Positions 31,497 to 42,479 of a DNA stretch of 64,000 nt are shown piece by piece (positions within the stretch are counted from its first letter, which is position 1; each line of letters opens with the position of its first letter). The position numbers and the translations under genes were made by a program. Location: the NCBI GenBank assembly GCA_907165275.2, contig OU015669.1, forward strand, positions 766,501-830,500. Reading direction: 5' to 3'. The notes under the pieces are model-generated. The model saw only the letters and a program-made list of their open reading frames with translations, was not told the DNA's origin and ran no database searches. This DNA comes from Zygaena filipendulae. Taxonomy: Eukaryota; Arthropoda; Insecta; Lepidoptera; Zygaenidae.

Positions 31497-33602
31497 ATGG
31501 AGGATTTAGGTATCAAAATAAAGTTAAACGAAGCAAAACGCGAGCAATATTTTAATCAATTGCAAACGGTCTTCGACCTAATCCCTCTTATACACGAGGA
31601 TGAAATACATCGTCGTAGGTTTTGTACACAAGCCCGTCTCGTCGATTCCTTACGTCGAGATTATATCGAAGCCGTTGATAATATTAACATGTTTAGCTTA
31701 CAAAAGAAGCCTAATTATGTAGTCAATTATCAATCTATCACCTCTTTCGATGAGTTATATTTTGCTGTAAAGGAGGCATTCGAAGAGGTATCCACAAAGC
31801 CTGTTCCGCAGCATATATCAGCTGCGCCCTGTTGTAGTGGGCATGATAAAGAGTCGATTCGTCTTCCGCGTATTCAAATTCCCATGTTCGATGGCGAAAT
31901 TCAGAATTTCCCGTATTTTTATGAAACGTTTAAACGCATCGTTCATAATAATAATAAGTTGACAGATACAGAACGCATTCATTATTTATTAACTCATCTA
32001 TCTGGTAAGGCGAAAAGTGTGGCCGCTGGCGTAGTGCCGTCGGCTGAGAACTATGCTATCGTTTGGAACGCTTTGATAGACAAGTATCATGATCGTCGCG
32101 CGTTGGCTACTTCTTATCTTAATGAATTGTTTTCTTTAAAACCTATTAACGGACCCTCGGCTTCGAATCTCGAAAAGGTTATTGATAAATACACCGCAAA
32201 TATATCTGCATTAAAGCAGCTTCAGATTGAGAATTTAGGCGATTTTGTTTTTGTGTACATGGGGTTGAAATTGTTAGATACGGATACTGCGATAATGTAT
32301 GAGTCATCTATCAGGGGATGCGCAGATATACCGAGTTACGACGGGTTCGTTCGGTTCACCCGCGAGCATGTGAAGGTGCTGCACCGCGCGTCGTCACGCG
32401 TCGGCTCCGGCTCCGGCTCCGGTCACCCGGCCACCCCGCGCGCCCCTCTCCCCGCGCCATCCGCTCGCGCTCCTCAGGTCTTTGTAGCAGCGCAACCTCC
32501 CCTCGACGACGATTCCCAATGTGGACTGTGTCGAGGCCGAAACACGAGTTCGCACATTTATACGTGTAAACGCTTTTTAGAACTCTCACCTTATGATAGG
32601 TTTAATTATATTAAAAATAATCGCGCGTGTATAAATTGTTTAAGTACACGTCACATGTCTTTTAATTGTAAGTCGAATACTTCCTGCCGTAAATGTAAAT
32701 CTAGGCATCATACGTTGTTACATTTTCTAAAGGATTCGACATCCCAGCCGCAGCCACAACCGCCGGCGACGTGCGAGTCGATTGTAGATAGTAACGCTGC
32801 TTCGAGTAACAGTGACGATATTAATAATCGTAATGATGTTAAATTAAATAACCAAGATCGTATCTCAACTGAAAATAAAGTTTCGGATATTTCGCTTTGT
32901 ACTTTGTCATCGCTCCGTGAGTTGCGCTCTTCTACCGAGGTACTCGCGACCGCCAGGGTGCTCGCTGCCGGGCGCTCCGGTCGAGATGTCCTGATCCGGT
33001 GTCTTCTAGACCCAGGCTCTCAAAAACATTATATTACTTCCAAGTGTTGTCATAAGTTGGGACTTAATGTAGATAAGAGCTCCGCGGTCACCATCATGGG
33101 CATAGGCGGCGCCTCTAAAATCGCTAAGGGAGCTGTAAGCGTTAGCTTCCGATCGCGCTTCGGTTCGAGTCCCAAGTATACTGTTTCGGCACTAGTGCTG
33201 AATCAGATCACTGGCCAGTTGCCGACCACTCGCATCGATTGTAGTTTCATGGAACGTTTTCAATCCATACCTCTCGCCGATGACACTTGGGGTACACCGG
33301 GTGAAATTGATCTCTTGTTAGGAGTTGATTTGTTTGCTAAATTGCTTTTATCTGGGAAGGTGGCTAACCCACCCGGTCTTCCTGACGCACTAGAAACCGT
33401 GCTGGGTTATGTTATTTTAGGAAATGTTCCAACCCCCGCACCTCCTTCCACCTCTTTCTCTTATTGTTCTGTCGCGACTTGTGAAGTTAACTCTTTGGTT
33501 CGCAAGTCTCGGGAGGTAGAGGACATAGATAAAAGGCAAACCTATTTAAGTATCAACGATAAGTACTGTGACGCTTTTTGTAATGCGCCAACGTCTAAAT
33601 GA
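31497..33602 (+). CDS. BEL/Pao gag-protease polyprotein (intact, 701 aa)
   Basis: An uninterrupted 701-residue retrotransposon polyprotein. Residues about 125-270 resemble the DUF1759 gag region of Pao elements (RIQIPMFDGEIQNFPYF, then HLSGKAKSVAAGV). A Pro/Ser/Gly-rich linker (about 300-335) precedes a CCHC zinc knuckle, C378-x2-C381-x4-H386-x4-C391, with a second Cys/His cluster C397-x2-C400 / H405 / H409 after it. The aspartic protease domain (DUF1758 type) has its LLDPGSQ motif at 503-509. Start ATG at 31497 follows an 890-bp leader. The ORF ends TGA at the point where the RT linker should begin; the next coding block is in another frame. Confidence 0.88.
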   Translation: MEDLGIKIKLNEAKREQYFNQLQTVFDLIPLIHEDEIHRRRFCTQARLVDSLRRDYIEAVDNINMFSLQKKPNYVVNYQSITSFDELYFAVKEAFEEVSTKPVPQHISAAPCCSGHDKESIRLPRIQIPMFDGEIQNFPYFYETFKRIVHNNNKLTDTERIHYLLTHLSGKAKSVAAGVVPSAENYAIVWNALIDKYHDRRALATSYLNELFSLKPINGPSASNLEKVIDKYTANISALKQLQIENLGDFVFVYMGLKLLDTDTAIMYESSIRGCADIPSYDGFVRFTREHVKVLHRASSRVGSGSGSGHPATPRAPLPAPSARAPQVFVAAQPPLDDDSQCGLCRGRNTSSHIYTCKRFLELSPYDRFNYIKNNRACINCLSTRHMSFNCKSNTSCRKCKSRHHTLLHFLKDSTSQPQPQPPATCESIVDSNAASSNSDDINNRNDVKLNNQDRISTENKVSDISLCTLSSLRELRSSTEVLATARVLAAGRSGRDVLIRCLLDPGSQKHYITSKCCHKLGLNVDKSSAVTIMGIGGASKIAKGAVSVSFRSRFGSSPKYTVSALVLNQITGQLPTTRIDCSFMERFQSIPLADDTWGTPGEIDLLLGVDLFAKLLLSGKVANPPGLPDALETVLGYVILGNVPTPAPPSTSFSYCSVATCEVNSLVRKSREVEDIDKRQTYLSINDKYCDAFCNAPTSK

Positions 33603-33603
33603 T

Positions 33604-34146
33604 AATAATTATGAGGTAGCGCATCCCTATAAGTCAAAACGCGACTTACTTGGGAATTCACAAAGTATAACTGATCGCCGCTTTTTATATTTACAACGCA
33701 GGTTTGCTCTGCAACCGTATTTAAAATTATTATACATTATTAGAGATTATTTAAAGGGAGGTTATTTAACACCGGTTAACTAAGATTTTAGGAGTAATCT
33801 TAATTATTTTATCCCGCACCATGATGTGCGTGCTCACAAATCCACTACTCAAGTACGTTCGATCCTGGACGCAAGTGCTGAGTCGGATAGTAGTTTCATT
33901 ATATGATATGTTATACGCAGTTCCGAACCTTTATCATAATTTTTTTTTGATATTCATTTTAATATGCGACGTTATGCTATTGCCATCTCTGCTAACATCC
34001 AGCAAACCTATTTGAAAATAGGAATACGGAAGTCGGTACGTTCTTTTCAACGCATCTTATTGTATCGTTTCAATGCTAACGATCCGATACAGTTATTACC
34101 ATGTTATAATCGAGTATTATTTTGGTCTCGATGGCGTAGAAAATAA
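33604..34146 (+). pseudogene. broken BEL/Pao reverse-transcriptase remnant
   Basis: Four consecutive blocks in shifting frames resemble the start of a BEL reverse transcriptase: 33604-33780 (LGNSQS, then RRFLYLQRRF), 33802-33903 (PHHDVRAHKSTTQVR), 33905-33945 (YAVPNLYHN) and 33949-34146 (RRYAIAISANIQQTYLKIGI, then NDPIQLL). In-frame stops (33781, 33904) and frame changes separate them. The YxDD catalytic region and everything downstream are absent. Confidence 0.75.
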
Positions 34147-34468
34147 TTAATTTTCGCTCCTGCATTTTATTTTTATTTGTTCATTATTAGATATGTTTTT
34201 CGTTGACGAATAATTATGTTTTCTGTATCATAATAATTGTTTACTTAGTTATATTATTATAGGTAGTTAATTTCCGCTTCGCTTATTAATGACTCCTGCC
34301 ATATTGTGGTATTTATTGTCATTTCTTTATTGACACACGCTAATGTAGTTAAAGCGCAATAAGGTTCACACCGCGTCTCTATCAATTATTAATTGATTGT
34401 ATAGGGTATTATGTATTTTTATTATTTTTGTTTTTATTTTGAAAGGGAACCTTTCAAGGCCGGGGGAA

Positions 34469-35123
34469 TGGTGGCGCCAGTCAACATTTATTTGTGTTTT
34501 TATTTATTATTTTTAAACACTCGTCGGTTGACTATTATAATAAAACCGATGTTTGTTTCGTCGTATATTTTGAGGGTCAATATGTACCTTAATTCGGCGC
34601 TTTCCTTCCTCTATGTGTGAACCACGGCTCAGAGGACGAAGTTACTGGCACATAAGAAAGCCTTTTTTATTATTTGCCAAGATTGGTTTAAATTATTGTT
34701 TGGAACGTGTGTGGAAAAATTATTGATTTTGTTTGGACTCTCGATTCTGTTCTGTGGTTTTGATTGAAGAACCTCGCCCTCCGTTTATGGAGCGATTTTT
34801 ATTTTATTATATTATTTTTCTTCATTACCTTTCTTATTATTTAAACAATACAGCAGCTGCTCCGCGTGTGTTTGTTTTTGTGAACATTTACCTATCGTGC
34901 CGTGGTTCCTGAAGGACCTCTCGCAGTGTCCGTGGGAGGAAGCCAGGAAGGAGTATTACCCCGGGATTGCGAGGTAACAAGCTTCGATAATTATTTTATT
35001 TAACCGACGAGTGTAAAAGAGACATCCAGGCCGTCCGCATACAGTCCACTATTATCGAAGAGTTGCTGGCGTTGCCAACGACCTTGTCATTTTTCATTCA
35101 CCATTTGGTCCATTTTTGGTCCA
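34469..35123 (+). repeat. BEL/Pao 3' LTR
   Basis: 655 bp, same length and apparent sequence as the 5' LTR. It is preceded by a GGGGGAA polypurine tract and followed by the CTAAG target duplication. Confidence 0.9.
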
Positions 35124-35239
35124 CTAAGAGTTCACCCAATTTTAAGGAAATCGAATCTTAACAGTCTATCATACCTAAGCTATATCCAATATTCATAAGT
35201 CATAAGTGACGAGGGATTGACAGAGCGGCTGGATTTATT

Positions 35240-35450
35240 TATATTACCAGCTGTGCTCCGCGGTTTCACCCGCGGTAATCTCGGAGTTCCCGCGGGATTT
35301 CCGAGATAAAAAGTACCCTATGTCCTTCTCTGTACCTCTGACAACGTGCATGCCAAATTTCATCCAAATCCGTTCAGCCGTTTTTGCGTGGTTGAGTAAC
35401 AAACATCCGAACATCCACACTTTCACATTTATAATATTAGTAGGTTCTAC
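35240..35450 (+). repeat. CTAGCTG/CCGCGGG repeat
   Basis: CCAGCTGTGCTCCGCGGTTT, GAGTTCCCGCGGGATTTCCG, AAAGTACCCTATGTCCTTCT, AAATCCGTTCAGCCGTTTT and TTTATAATATTAGTAGG. A full-length but diverged copy just right of the BEL element. Confidence 0.65.
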
Positions 35451-35847
35451 AATGCGATTATTTTCCTGCGGCTTATTTTGCCGATCAATTTTTTTATCCA
35501 TCTATCTATCTATCTTTCTAGATGAATTGCATGATGATGGTTAAAGCGTGAAAGCAACAAACAAAAGCACATGCGCATTTATAATACCCAGTTACGATTT
35601 ACTAGCTGATCCGTGTGTAATCCTTTTCACTGAGTAAAACGTGTTTCTATTTTTTAGAAGAGCTATCAAATACCGATATCCATGACTAACTTCAAAAGTG
35701 ATAAGTGGCTCAACCTCCTTAGGTTATCTTTGAAAAATCAAAAATCCCAAATAGGAAAGATATTCGTTGCAAAGAGTGATTCGAAGCAGAGCTGGGATGC
35801 AATGTGTTTGCAATTATGCTAGGTATAAAAAATCGTTGAACACTTAC

Positions 35848-36084
35848 CGCCGCACTTAGAGTCGACTTTAATGATTACTTAGTTAAGTATAGATTTTTAA
35901 AACAAAACTGTCGCAATTAGACAAGTTTAATAAAAAAAAGTTAATTGGCATTTAACTAATTAAGTTACATCTCATTAAATGCCAACTAACATTAATTTAC
36001 TGAACGTCTCAAATTGGGGCAGTTTTGTTTTAAAAATCTATACTTAACTAAGTAATCATTAAAGTCGACTCTGAGTGCGGCCGT
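35848..36084. mobile_element. MITE with CACTCNGAGTCG-type TIRs, copy 2
   Basis: The arms CCGCACTTAGAGTCGACTTT-AATGATTACTTAGTTAAG and their inverse near 36020-36084 match over about 65 bp. The centre holds a second inverse pair, GGCATTTAACTAATTAAG / CATTAAATGCCAACTAAC. It is related to 27605-27770. Confidence 0.8.
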
Positions 36085-36099
36085 TATAGTTGGGACGTA

Positions 36100-37400
36100 G
36101 TTTCTGCGCCTCGTTGTTTCCAAGTTTAGTTAAAGCTCTTTCGTTCCAAAAACTACTAACCAAAAAGCGCGCAACTTCTATATGCCTAATGTTTTATGGG
36201 CTGTGTTGTCTTTTTTCTGAATAAATGTTATCTATGTCTGTGTCTATGGCGCACGTAATGACGACGTGACGGAAAATGAATCTTTGCTCCCATCCGTATA
36301 CCGTGCTATAAGGAACTAGGTAGGTACCTACCTACGTTCTAAAAATTGAAGTAAAAATAAAAACCCTCACAGAACTTAACATAAATTGATCGTGCCAACA
36401 AAAGTTAGAAACAAATTGTAACTTTAACTATCGCTTGTCGACAAGTTCTTCAACGACCCGACAACAGCTTTCACACCCCGGCGCGGTGGTGGGGGGCGAT
36501 TAAAAGGGTACTTGCGGGGATGCGCCCCGTGCCTGGCACCAGGGGTGGCTGCCGCTTCCGAGTGCACCTCGACTCGAGCGAGTCTATTTTTGAAGTGAAA
36601 ACTTCTGGGCACTTTTGGGATGGGGGAAAAAGCACTGAACCAACCCGAGTGACGTTTTCTGTTCGACGGTTCGTATTCAAATGAATGTATCTCCGAGAAA
36701 TCGTTGCCTATTTATATGATTTTTCATTACTCATACTCGGAAAGTAGGTCTGAAGTTGCCTAAGAAGCGAGTTGAAAGTAACACTTTTCAGCCCTAGGGA
36801 GAATCGCTTTCAACTGACAGCTGGATACTGCAGAAACTCAAGTTTTTTTTTATGTCATAGAGGGCATACTTACTGGCCAGTAGCACACCTAATGGTTGAT
36901 TTATGTAAAATAAAATTCACTCATTTTTTTTTTAGCTAAGTAATTCCTATTTTTATTTTGGCTTTCCTTGCATTCGTAATGAAAAGCACAGTGTTATCCT
37001 CGGGAGAAAGACTTATTTAGTCCCTAGATCTATCTCAGGACTAAATAAGTTACTTTCACCCCTAGGATAATAATGTACTATTTTGTGCTGACCTGGTAGA
37101 TACATACGGGAGTGAAATAAAATAAGAATATTTTTTTTTTGGAATTTTTATGTGCACTGGAAATAACCGATTACAATTACTTTTGGGATCACCCCACGTA
37201 GATGTATTTCAGATGAAAATGCAGCATCGTTATGGAATGGAGCCGAAAGAGGGCCACGTTAAACTCTGTACTTAAGCATGGACTTGTTAGATTGCTCTTG
37301 ACGAGGACTCTGGTCCTAGATTACTTGTTAGTTATGTATACTCTTAAAGCGCGGTTTTTTATTTATCGCTACAGTATTCAGTACCTACACACCATACGTC
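36100..37400. other. nothing coding recognised; hairpin at 36985-37070
   Basis: A GC-richer tract at 36465-36650 looks repeat-derived (TTTTTGAAGTGAAAACTTCT is a short palindrome). At 36985-37070, TTATCCTCGGGAG..CTTATTTAGTCC and GGACTAAATAAG..CCTAGGATAA form a stem of about 30 bp. No gene is supported. Confidence 0.4.
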
Positions 37401-37408
37401 CTACCGCG

Positions 37409-37520
37409 TACAGTCAGCCTAAAAATATAACAAAACTTCTGCCAGCCGTCAACTTTATTACTATTGCAATAGGACTCGACCGCTGCCAGAAGTGACTACG
37501 TATCTCAGTTGCCGACTGTA
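37409..37520. repeat. ACAGTCA-type MITE, copy 3
   Basis: It starts TACAGTCAGCC, contains AACTTTATTACTATTGCAAT and ACTCGACCGCTGCCAGAAGT, and ends TTGCCGACTGTACAG. Related to 14255-14340 and 20112-20225. Confidence 0.5.
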
Positions 37521-37679
37521 CAGTGTATGCGTCGCGTCGCGCTTACTAGTGGGACTTGTTTGGTCGATACGATTCGCTTGTATCTTTCCAGACTTTACAG
37601 CTACCAGTAATAGGACACTACACCGAATGGAAAAGGATTCTATATCCTAACTAATGTCACAAATGCGAATGCAGAGTTT

Positions 37680-37757
37680 GCTTAATTATTTGTTTGTTTA
37701 GTTATCACGGCTTCCCGCTGTCTGTCTGTCCCTATGTATGCTTAGATCTTACAACTA
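37680..37757 (+). repeat. lepidopteran repeat split by the 18-kb element, left part
   Basis: CTGTCTGTCTGTCCCTATGT-ATGCTTAGATCTTACAACTA runs into the 18-kb element. The continuation (CCTACGCAACGGATTTTCAT-GCGGTTTT, AATAGATAGAGCGATTCA) resumes at 56084. I recognise the joined string as a common lepidopteran interspersed repeat, which supports a single insertion event. Confidence 0.7.
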
Positions 37758-37769
37758 CACTGGGAAAAA

Positions 37770-39960
37770 TACACGGCTTTTGAACACGGCTACGTTTTGC
37801 GTAGCCGTGCAAACGGTTCTGACAACCGAGTTTGGCAGCCGTGTAAAGAACCGTGTACACGGCTACATGAAACGTAGCCGTGTAAGCGGTTAAGATAGCC
37901 GCTTTAGACGGTTACGTGTACCATGTTCGTAATTTTTTCAGCCGTGTTGAAATCCTAGCCGTGTAAAATTACACGGCTACCTTTTGACTCGGTTGTCGGA
38001 GCGGTGTGCACACAACAAACACGGCCTCGGTAACGTTGTTGACACGGTACGGTGCACCGCGTGCTTATCACGTTAGCCGTGTCATATATTAAACTTGCTA
38101 ACATGGCTGTCGGAGCCGTATAGACACGGTACAGCAGGTCGTGTGCTTATCAAAACTTGGCCACGTTAGCCGTGTCATATAATAAACTTTCTAACACGGC
38201 TGTCGGAGCCGTTCTATAAACGGTACAGCTGGCCGTGTGCATAACATAACTTGTTCCCGTTACCCGTGTCATATATTTAACTTGCAAACACGGCTGTCGA
38301 AGCCGTTTAGACACGATACAGCAGATCGTGTGCTCGTCAAAACTTGGCTATGTTAGCCGTGTCATACAATAAACTTGCTAACACGGCTGTCGGAGCCGTT
38401 CTATAAAGGGTACAGCTGGTTGTGTGCTTATCAAAACCTGGCCACGTTAGCCGTGTCATATATTAAACTTGCTAACACGGCTGTCGGAGCCGTTAAGACA
38501 CGATACAGCAGGTCGTGTGCTTTTCAAACCTTGGCTACGTTAGCCGTGTCATACAATAAACTTGCTAACACGGCTGTCGGAGCCGTTCTATAAAGGGTAC
38601 AGCTGGTTGTGTGCTTATCAAAACCTGGCCACGTTAGCCATGTCATATATTAAACTTGCTAACACGGCTGTCGGAGCCGTTCTGTAAATGGTACAGCTGG
38701 CCGTGTGCAGAACATAACTTGTTTACGTTAGCCATGTCATATAATAAACTTGCAAACACGGCTGTCGAAGCCGTTAAGACACGATACAGCAGGTCGTGTG
38801 CTTTTCAAACTTTGGCTACGTTAGCCGTGTCATACAATAAACTTGCTAACACGGCTGTTGGAGCCGTTCTATAAAGGGTACAGTTGGTTGTGTGCTTATC
38901 AAAACCTGGCCACGTTAGCCGTGTCATATATTAAACTTGCTAACACGGCTGTCGGAGCCGTTCTATAAAGGGTACAGCTGGTTGTGTGCTTATCAAAACC
39001 TGGCCACGTTAGCCGTGTCATATATTAAACTTGCTAACACGGCTGTCTGAACCGTTCTGTAAATGGTACAGCTGGCCGTGTGCAGAACATAACTTGTTTA
39101 CGTTAGCCGTGTAATATATTAAATTTGCTAACACGGCCGTCGGAGCCGTTTGGACACGATACAGCAGGTCTTGTGCTTATCAAAACTTGGCTACGTTAGC
39201 CGTGTCAGAAATGAACCACGCAAACATGGCTGTCGTAGCCGTTATATACCTAAACGGTACAGCGGACCGTGTGCAAAACAAAACTTGTTTACGTTAGCCG
39301 TGTCATTAATTATCTTGCAAATACGGCTGTCGGAGCCGTTTAGACACGATACAGCAGGTCTTGTGCTTATCAAAACTTGGCTACGTTAGCCGTGTCAGAA
39401 ATGAACCACGCAAACATGGCTGTCGTAGCCGTTATATACCTAAACGGTACAGCGGACCGTGTGCAAAACAAAACTTGTTTACGTTAGCCGTGTCATTAAT
39501 TATCTTGCAAACACGGCTGTCGGAGCCGTTTAGACACGATACAGCAGGTCTTGTGCTTATCAAAACTTGGCTACGTTAGCCGTGTCAGAAATGAACCACG
39601 CAAACATGGCTGTCGTAGCCGTTATATACCTAAACGGTACAGCGGACCGTGTGCAAAACAAAACTTGTTTACGTTAGCCGTGTCATTAATTATCTTGCAA
39701 ATACGGCTGTCGGAGCCGTTTAGACACGATACAGCAGGTCGTGCGCTTATCAACACTTGACTACGTTAGCCGTGTCAGAAATGAACCACGCAAACATGGC
39801 TGTCGTAGCCGTTATATACCTAAACGGTACAGCGGACCGTGTGCAAAACAAAACTTGTTTACGTTAGCCGTGTCATTAATTATCTTGCAAACACGGCTGT
39901 CGGAGCCGTTTAGACACGATACAGCAGGTCGTGTGCTTATCAACACTTGGCTACGTTAGC
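37770..39960 (+). repeat. left subterminal array, ~94-bp units in 190-bp dimers
   Basis: Units are built from ACGTTAGCCGTGTCA, AACTTGCTAACACGGCTGTC, GGAGCCGTT and ACAGCNGGNCGTGTGC. Distances between equivalent points are 190 bp for the last four units (39361, 39551, 39741) and 281 bp earlier, so the base unit is about 94 bp with dimer and trimer higher order. The last dimers are nearly identical. Open frames here are repeat artefacts. Confidence 0.9.
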
Positions 39961-40114
39961 CTCTTATGGAATGGCTGTGTGTTAATAACAGCGCCATCTT
40001 TGATTCCAGACTGGAACCACTAGATGGTTTATCTAGGTAAGATCATCATCAGCTAATTTAGCAAGTAGTTTAGGATTAAGCCGACAGAGGGCGTTATAAT
40101 CCGAACCGCTTAGT

Positions 40115-40490
40115 ATGAGCTTTGCAAATAATTATACAAATTTTGCAAATAATTATTACACAAAAGAAGGAATAACACGCCGTTTTTACTGTCTGCAACC
40201 TAACCCTGAAGCCGTTCACATTCCTTCAGTGAACATAATCCTTTTTTGCCACATGAGTGTCTTATCTGATAAATGTGACTCACTGATATCTGATGCATGT
40301 TCAGCTTCAGACATGCAGTCTAAGGAGAGAATCCACCCTAGAAAAAAGCGGCCAAGTGCGGACTCGCCCATGAAGGGTTCCGTAGCAGCAAGTAACATTA
40401 ATATAAAAGTTCTTGTAGTTCGTTGTAACTTTGATCGATGTTTTAATAATATTGTAATTTTTTATTGCGGTTTACGATCTATGACGTATT
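40115..40490. other. unique-looking stretch, no supported gene
   Basis: A 125-codon open frame (40115-40492) runs here between the left array and a foldback repeat. Its composition (IHPRKKRPSADSPMKG) gives no family clue and no splice partner was found. Confidence 0.2.
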
Positions 40491-40528
40491 AAAAAAACTA
40501 CTTACTAGATCTCGTTCAAACCTAGACC

Positions 40529-41664
40529 GATACCGATTTAATCCAAAAGACAAAAACACACGTAATTATTATTGGTTTGTGCTACCACTGATCGGTTTGA
40601 ATTCGGTGACAAGCCCGCTGGTGTCTGCCCACTTGGGTCGTTCTGCTTACGAAGAGCTGGTGGCGGGAGTCGACTGAGCCCATCTACCCCCTCCATATTC
40701 ATACCTACCTATCAGTGGTAGCACAAACCAATAATAATATTACGTGTGTTTTTGTCTTTTGGATTAAATTGGTATTTTGTTATTTATAGCTTTTTATTTT
40801 TAGCTTTTTTAATTTGTGTTTTTGAAAGTCGGTTTTAATGTTTTTGTTAAAATTTTGTTTATTTCTCGATTTTAAGTGACATAGTTCGCAATTTCTCTAA
40901 GTTACAATAGCCTAATGTCAACTGCTCATCGCCTTTTACAAAATATTGCCTTTCCCGACGCAGGGACGTTAATTATTGAGGAGTTCTCCTAGTACATCAC
41001 TAACAGTTCCACTTCACCATATACATTGTGACGAGCATAAATTGTTTAGAACCCATATTAAAGGTAACGATTCGGAACCTGTGAAATACCTATTATTGAG
41101 TAGTTCCGATAACCATCTGTGGTCTTCATCATCAGTTCCACTTCTTCAAATTTTGCTTTCCGAAAGCAAATACACGATTTACTATAAAAATACAAAAATC
41201 GCTATAGGTGTACCTATAATTTTTGAAGAGTTCCCTCAATTACTCCAAGATTCCACCATCAGATCTTGACTATCCCCTTTTAAACAAAAAAACAATTTTC
41301 GAAATCGCTCCAATCAGAACGTACTATTGTTGAATAGTTCCGATGACCATCTGTGGTCTTCATCATCAGTTCCACTTCTTCAAATTTTGCTTTCCAAAAG
41401 CAAATGAACGATTTACTATCAAAAATACCCAAATCGCTATAGGTGTGCCTATAATTTTTGATGAGTTCCCTCGATTTCTCCAAAATTTCATCATCAGATC
41501 CCGACTTGGTGGCAATGGGACCTAATTGGGAGTATACCCTTTCAAACAAAAAAAGAATTTTCCAAATTGGACCAACCGCCTTCGAGTACTCGGTGAACAT
41601 ACATAAAAAAAAACATACATACAATCGAACATAGAACCTCCTCCCTTTTGGAAGTCGGTTAAAA
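40529..41664 (+). repeat. AACCGACTTCC foldback repeat, copy 1
   Basis: Left block 40529-40790 is a palindrome: ATTGGTTTGTGCTACCACTG..GATCGGTTT mirrors ATCAGTGGTAGCACAAACCA. The right end is CTCCCTTTTGGAAGTCGGTT. Between them lie inverse-repeating GATGATGAAGACCACAGATG-type modules. Related copies are 48268-49848 (inverted) and 63040-64000. Open frames with a RRFYVRLYV motif read through it and are not genes. Confidence 0.65.
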
Positions 41665-41669
41665 AGAAA

Positions 41670-42310
41670 CGCATCGCACCGCGCCATGTCGCATCACGCA
41701 TCCGCCACCACCGGGCGGATGCGTATTGCGTGGCGCGTGGCGCGGCTCGCGGCCCAGCCGCCCAGCCAATGGCAGTCGTTGAATGCTAGGTACCTACTCA
41801 CTCTCTCGCAAAAACGACAATACAATCGACGTGGACAACAGAATAGATTATTCAATAATGAATTAACTATAGGTAATATGTACAGAGAAAAATTCTAATA
41901 TTTAAAAATTTCATGCACCATGTTAGGTTAGCATCGTAGGTTAGTAACGTAAGCATCCATCAAAAAATTCAATGGCAATTGGCAATATTAAAATTTGAAA
42001 CAATGTATTTATAGACTATATTATAATAAATTTTTTTAAACGGTCAAGTTGTCTTTCAGAGACTGAACACACGTAGGGACATGTTTATTTATTAAAAATA
42101 TTCCTCATAAATGTTATTTTTGAGATATTTAAAGCTATATCGTAATTCGTAGCCCGTAAAGAACATGTTCAAACTTGTTCCCAATGTTCCCGCATTTCTA
42201 CTTGAATGGGTGTGTATATATGTATGTATATGTATATCTATAGTATAATATATATGTAATAATATGTGTAGTATATACCACGTTTGTTTGGTTTCCACGA
42301 CACAAGCTTA
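41670..42310. other. nothing recognised
   Basis: Interior of the 18-kb element. It includes a short GC-rich stretch (41690-41780) and AT-rich DNA with TATATGTA runs. Confidence 0.3.
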
Positions 42311-42317
42311 TAGCTTA

Positions 42318-42375
42318 GTGTGCTGTGTGGGATCAAGTACATCTGTGTGTTGTGAAGTGGATTATTATTATAAAA
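42318..42375 (+). repeat. SINE 3' fragment
   Basis: GGGATCAAGTACATCTGTG-TGTTGTGAAGTGGATTATTA matches the 3' part of the tRNA-derived SINE at 14385-14515. Confidence 0.4.
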
Positions 42376-42479
42376 AAAAATGAAGGTCACAAGTCGCAAA
42401 AGCACAACTGCTGACTGCAGAGTGCACACTGTAGTGCAGACTCAAGATTCAAGACTGCTCAACCAAAAATTTATAAAAA

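Larger units (their letters stand above)
29949..35123 (+). mobile_element. BEL/Pao LTR retrotransposon, non-autonomous
   Basis: The 5,175-bp element has 655-bp direct LTRs (29949-30603 and 34469-35123) that begin TG and end CA, and a 5-bp target duplication CTAAG (29944-29948 and 35124-35128). A 5' leader (30604-31496), an intact gag-protease ORF (31497-33602), a frameshifted RT remnant (33604-34146) and a purine tract GGGGGAA before the 3' LTR follow in order. RNase H and integrase are missing. BEL/Pao identity rests on the gag and protease domains plus RT remnant motifs. It sits left of the visible Naam exons on the other strand, perhaps in a Naam 5' intron. Confidence 0.9.

Noticed and set aside
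32318..32589. Frames in both strands inside the gag ORF linker
   Set aside because: Produced by the GC-rich Pro/Ser/Gly linker of the real gag frame.
38375..39959. Series of 69-79 codon plus-strand frames with near-identical peptides
   Set aside because: They are periodic translations of the 94/190-bp subterminal array, with no start or splice context.
37770..39960. Direct-repeat array that could be mistaken for a CRISPR array
   Set aside because: The whole 94-bp unit repeats, there are no unique spacers, and the DNA is eukaryotic.
41280..41687. 135-codon minus frame with an NRLPKGRRFYVRLYV start, and 48245-48799 plus (184 codons) with similar sequence
   Set aside because: Both read through the same interspersed foldback repeat (also at the right edge of the window); peptides are internally repetitive and match no protein family I know.
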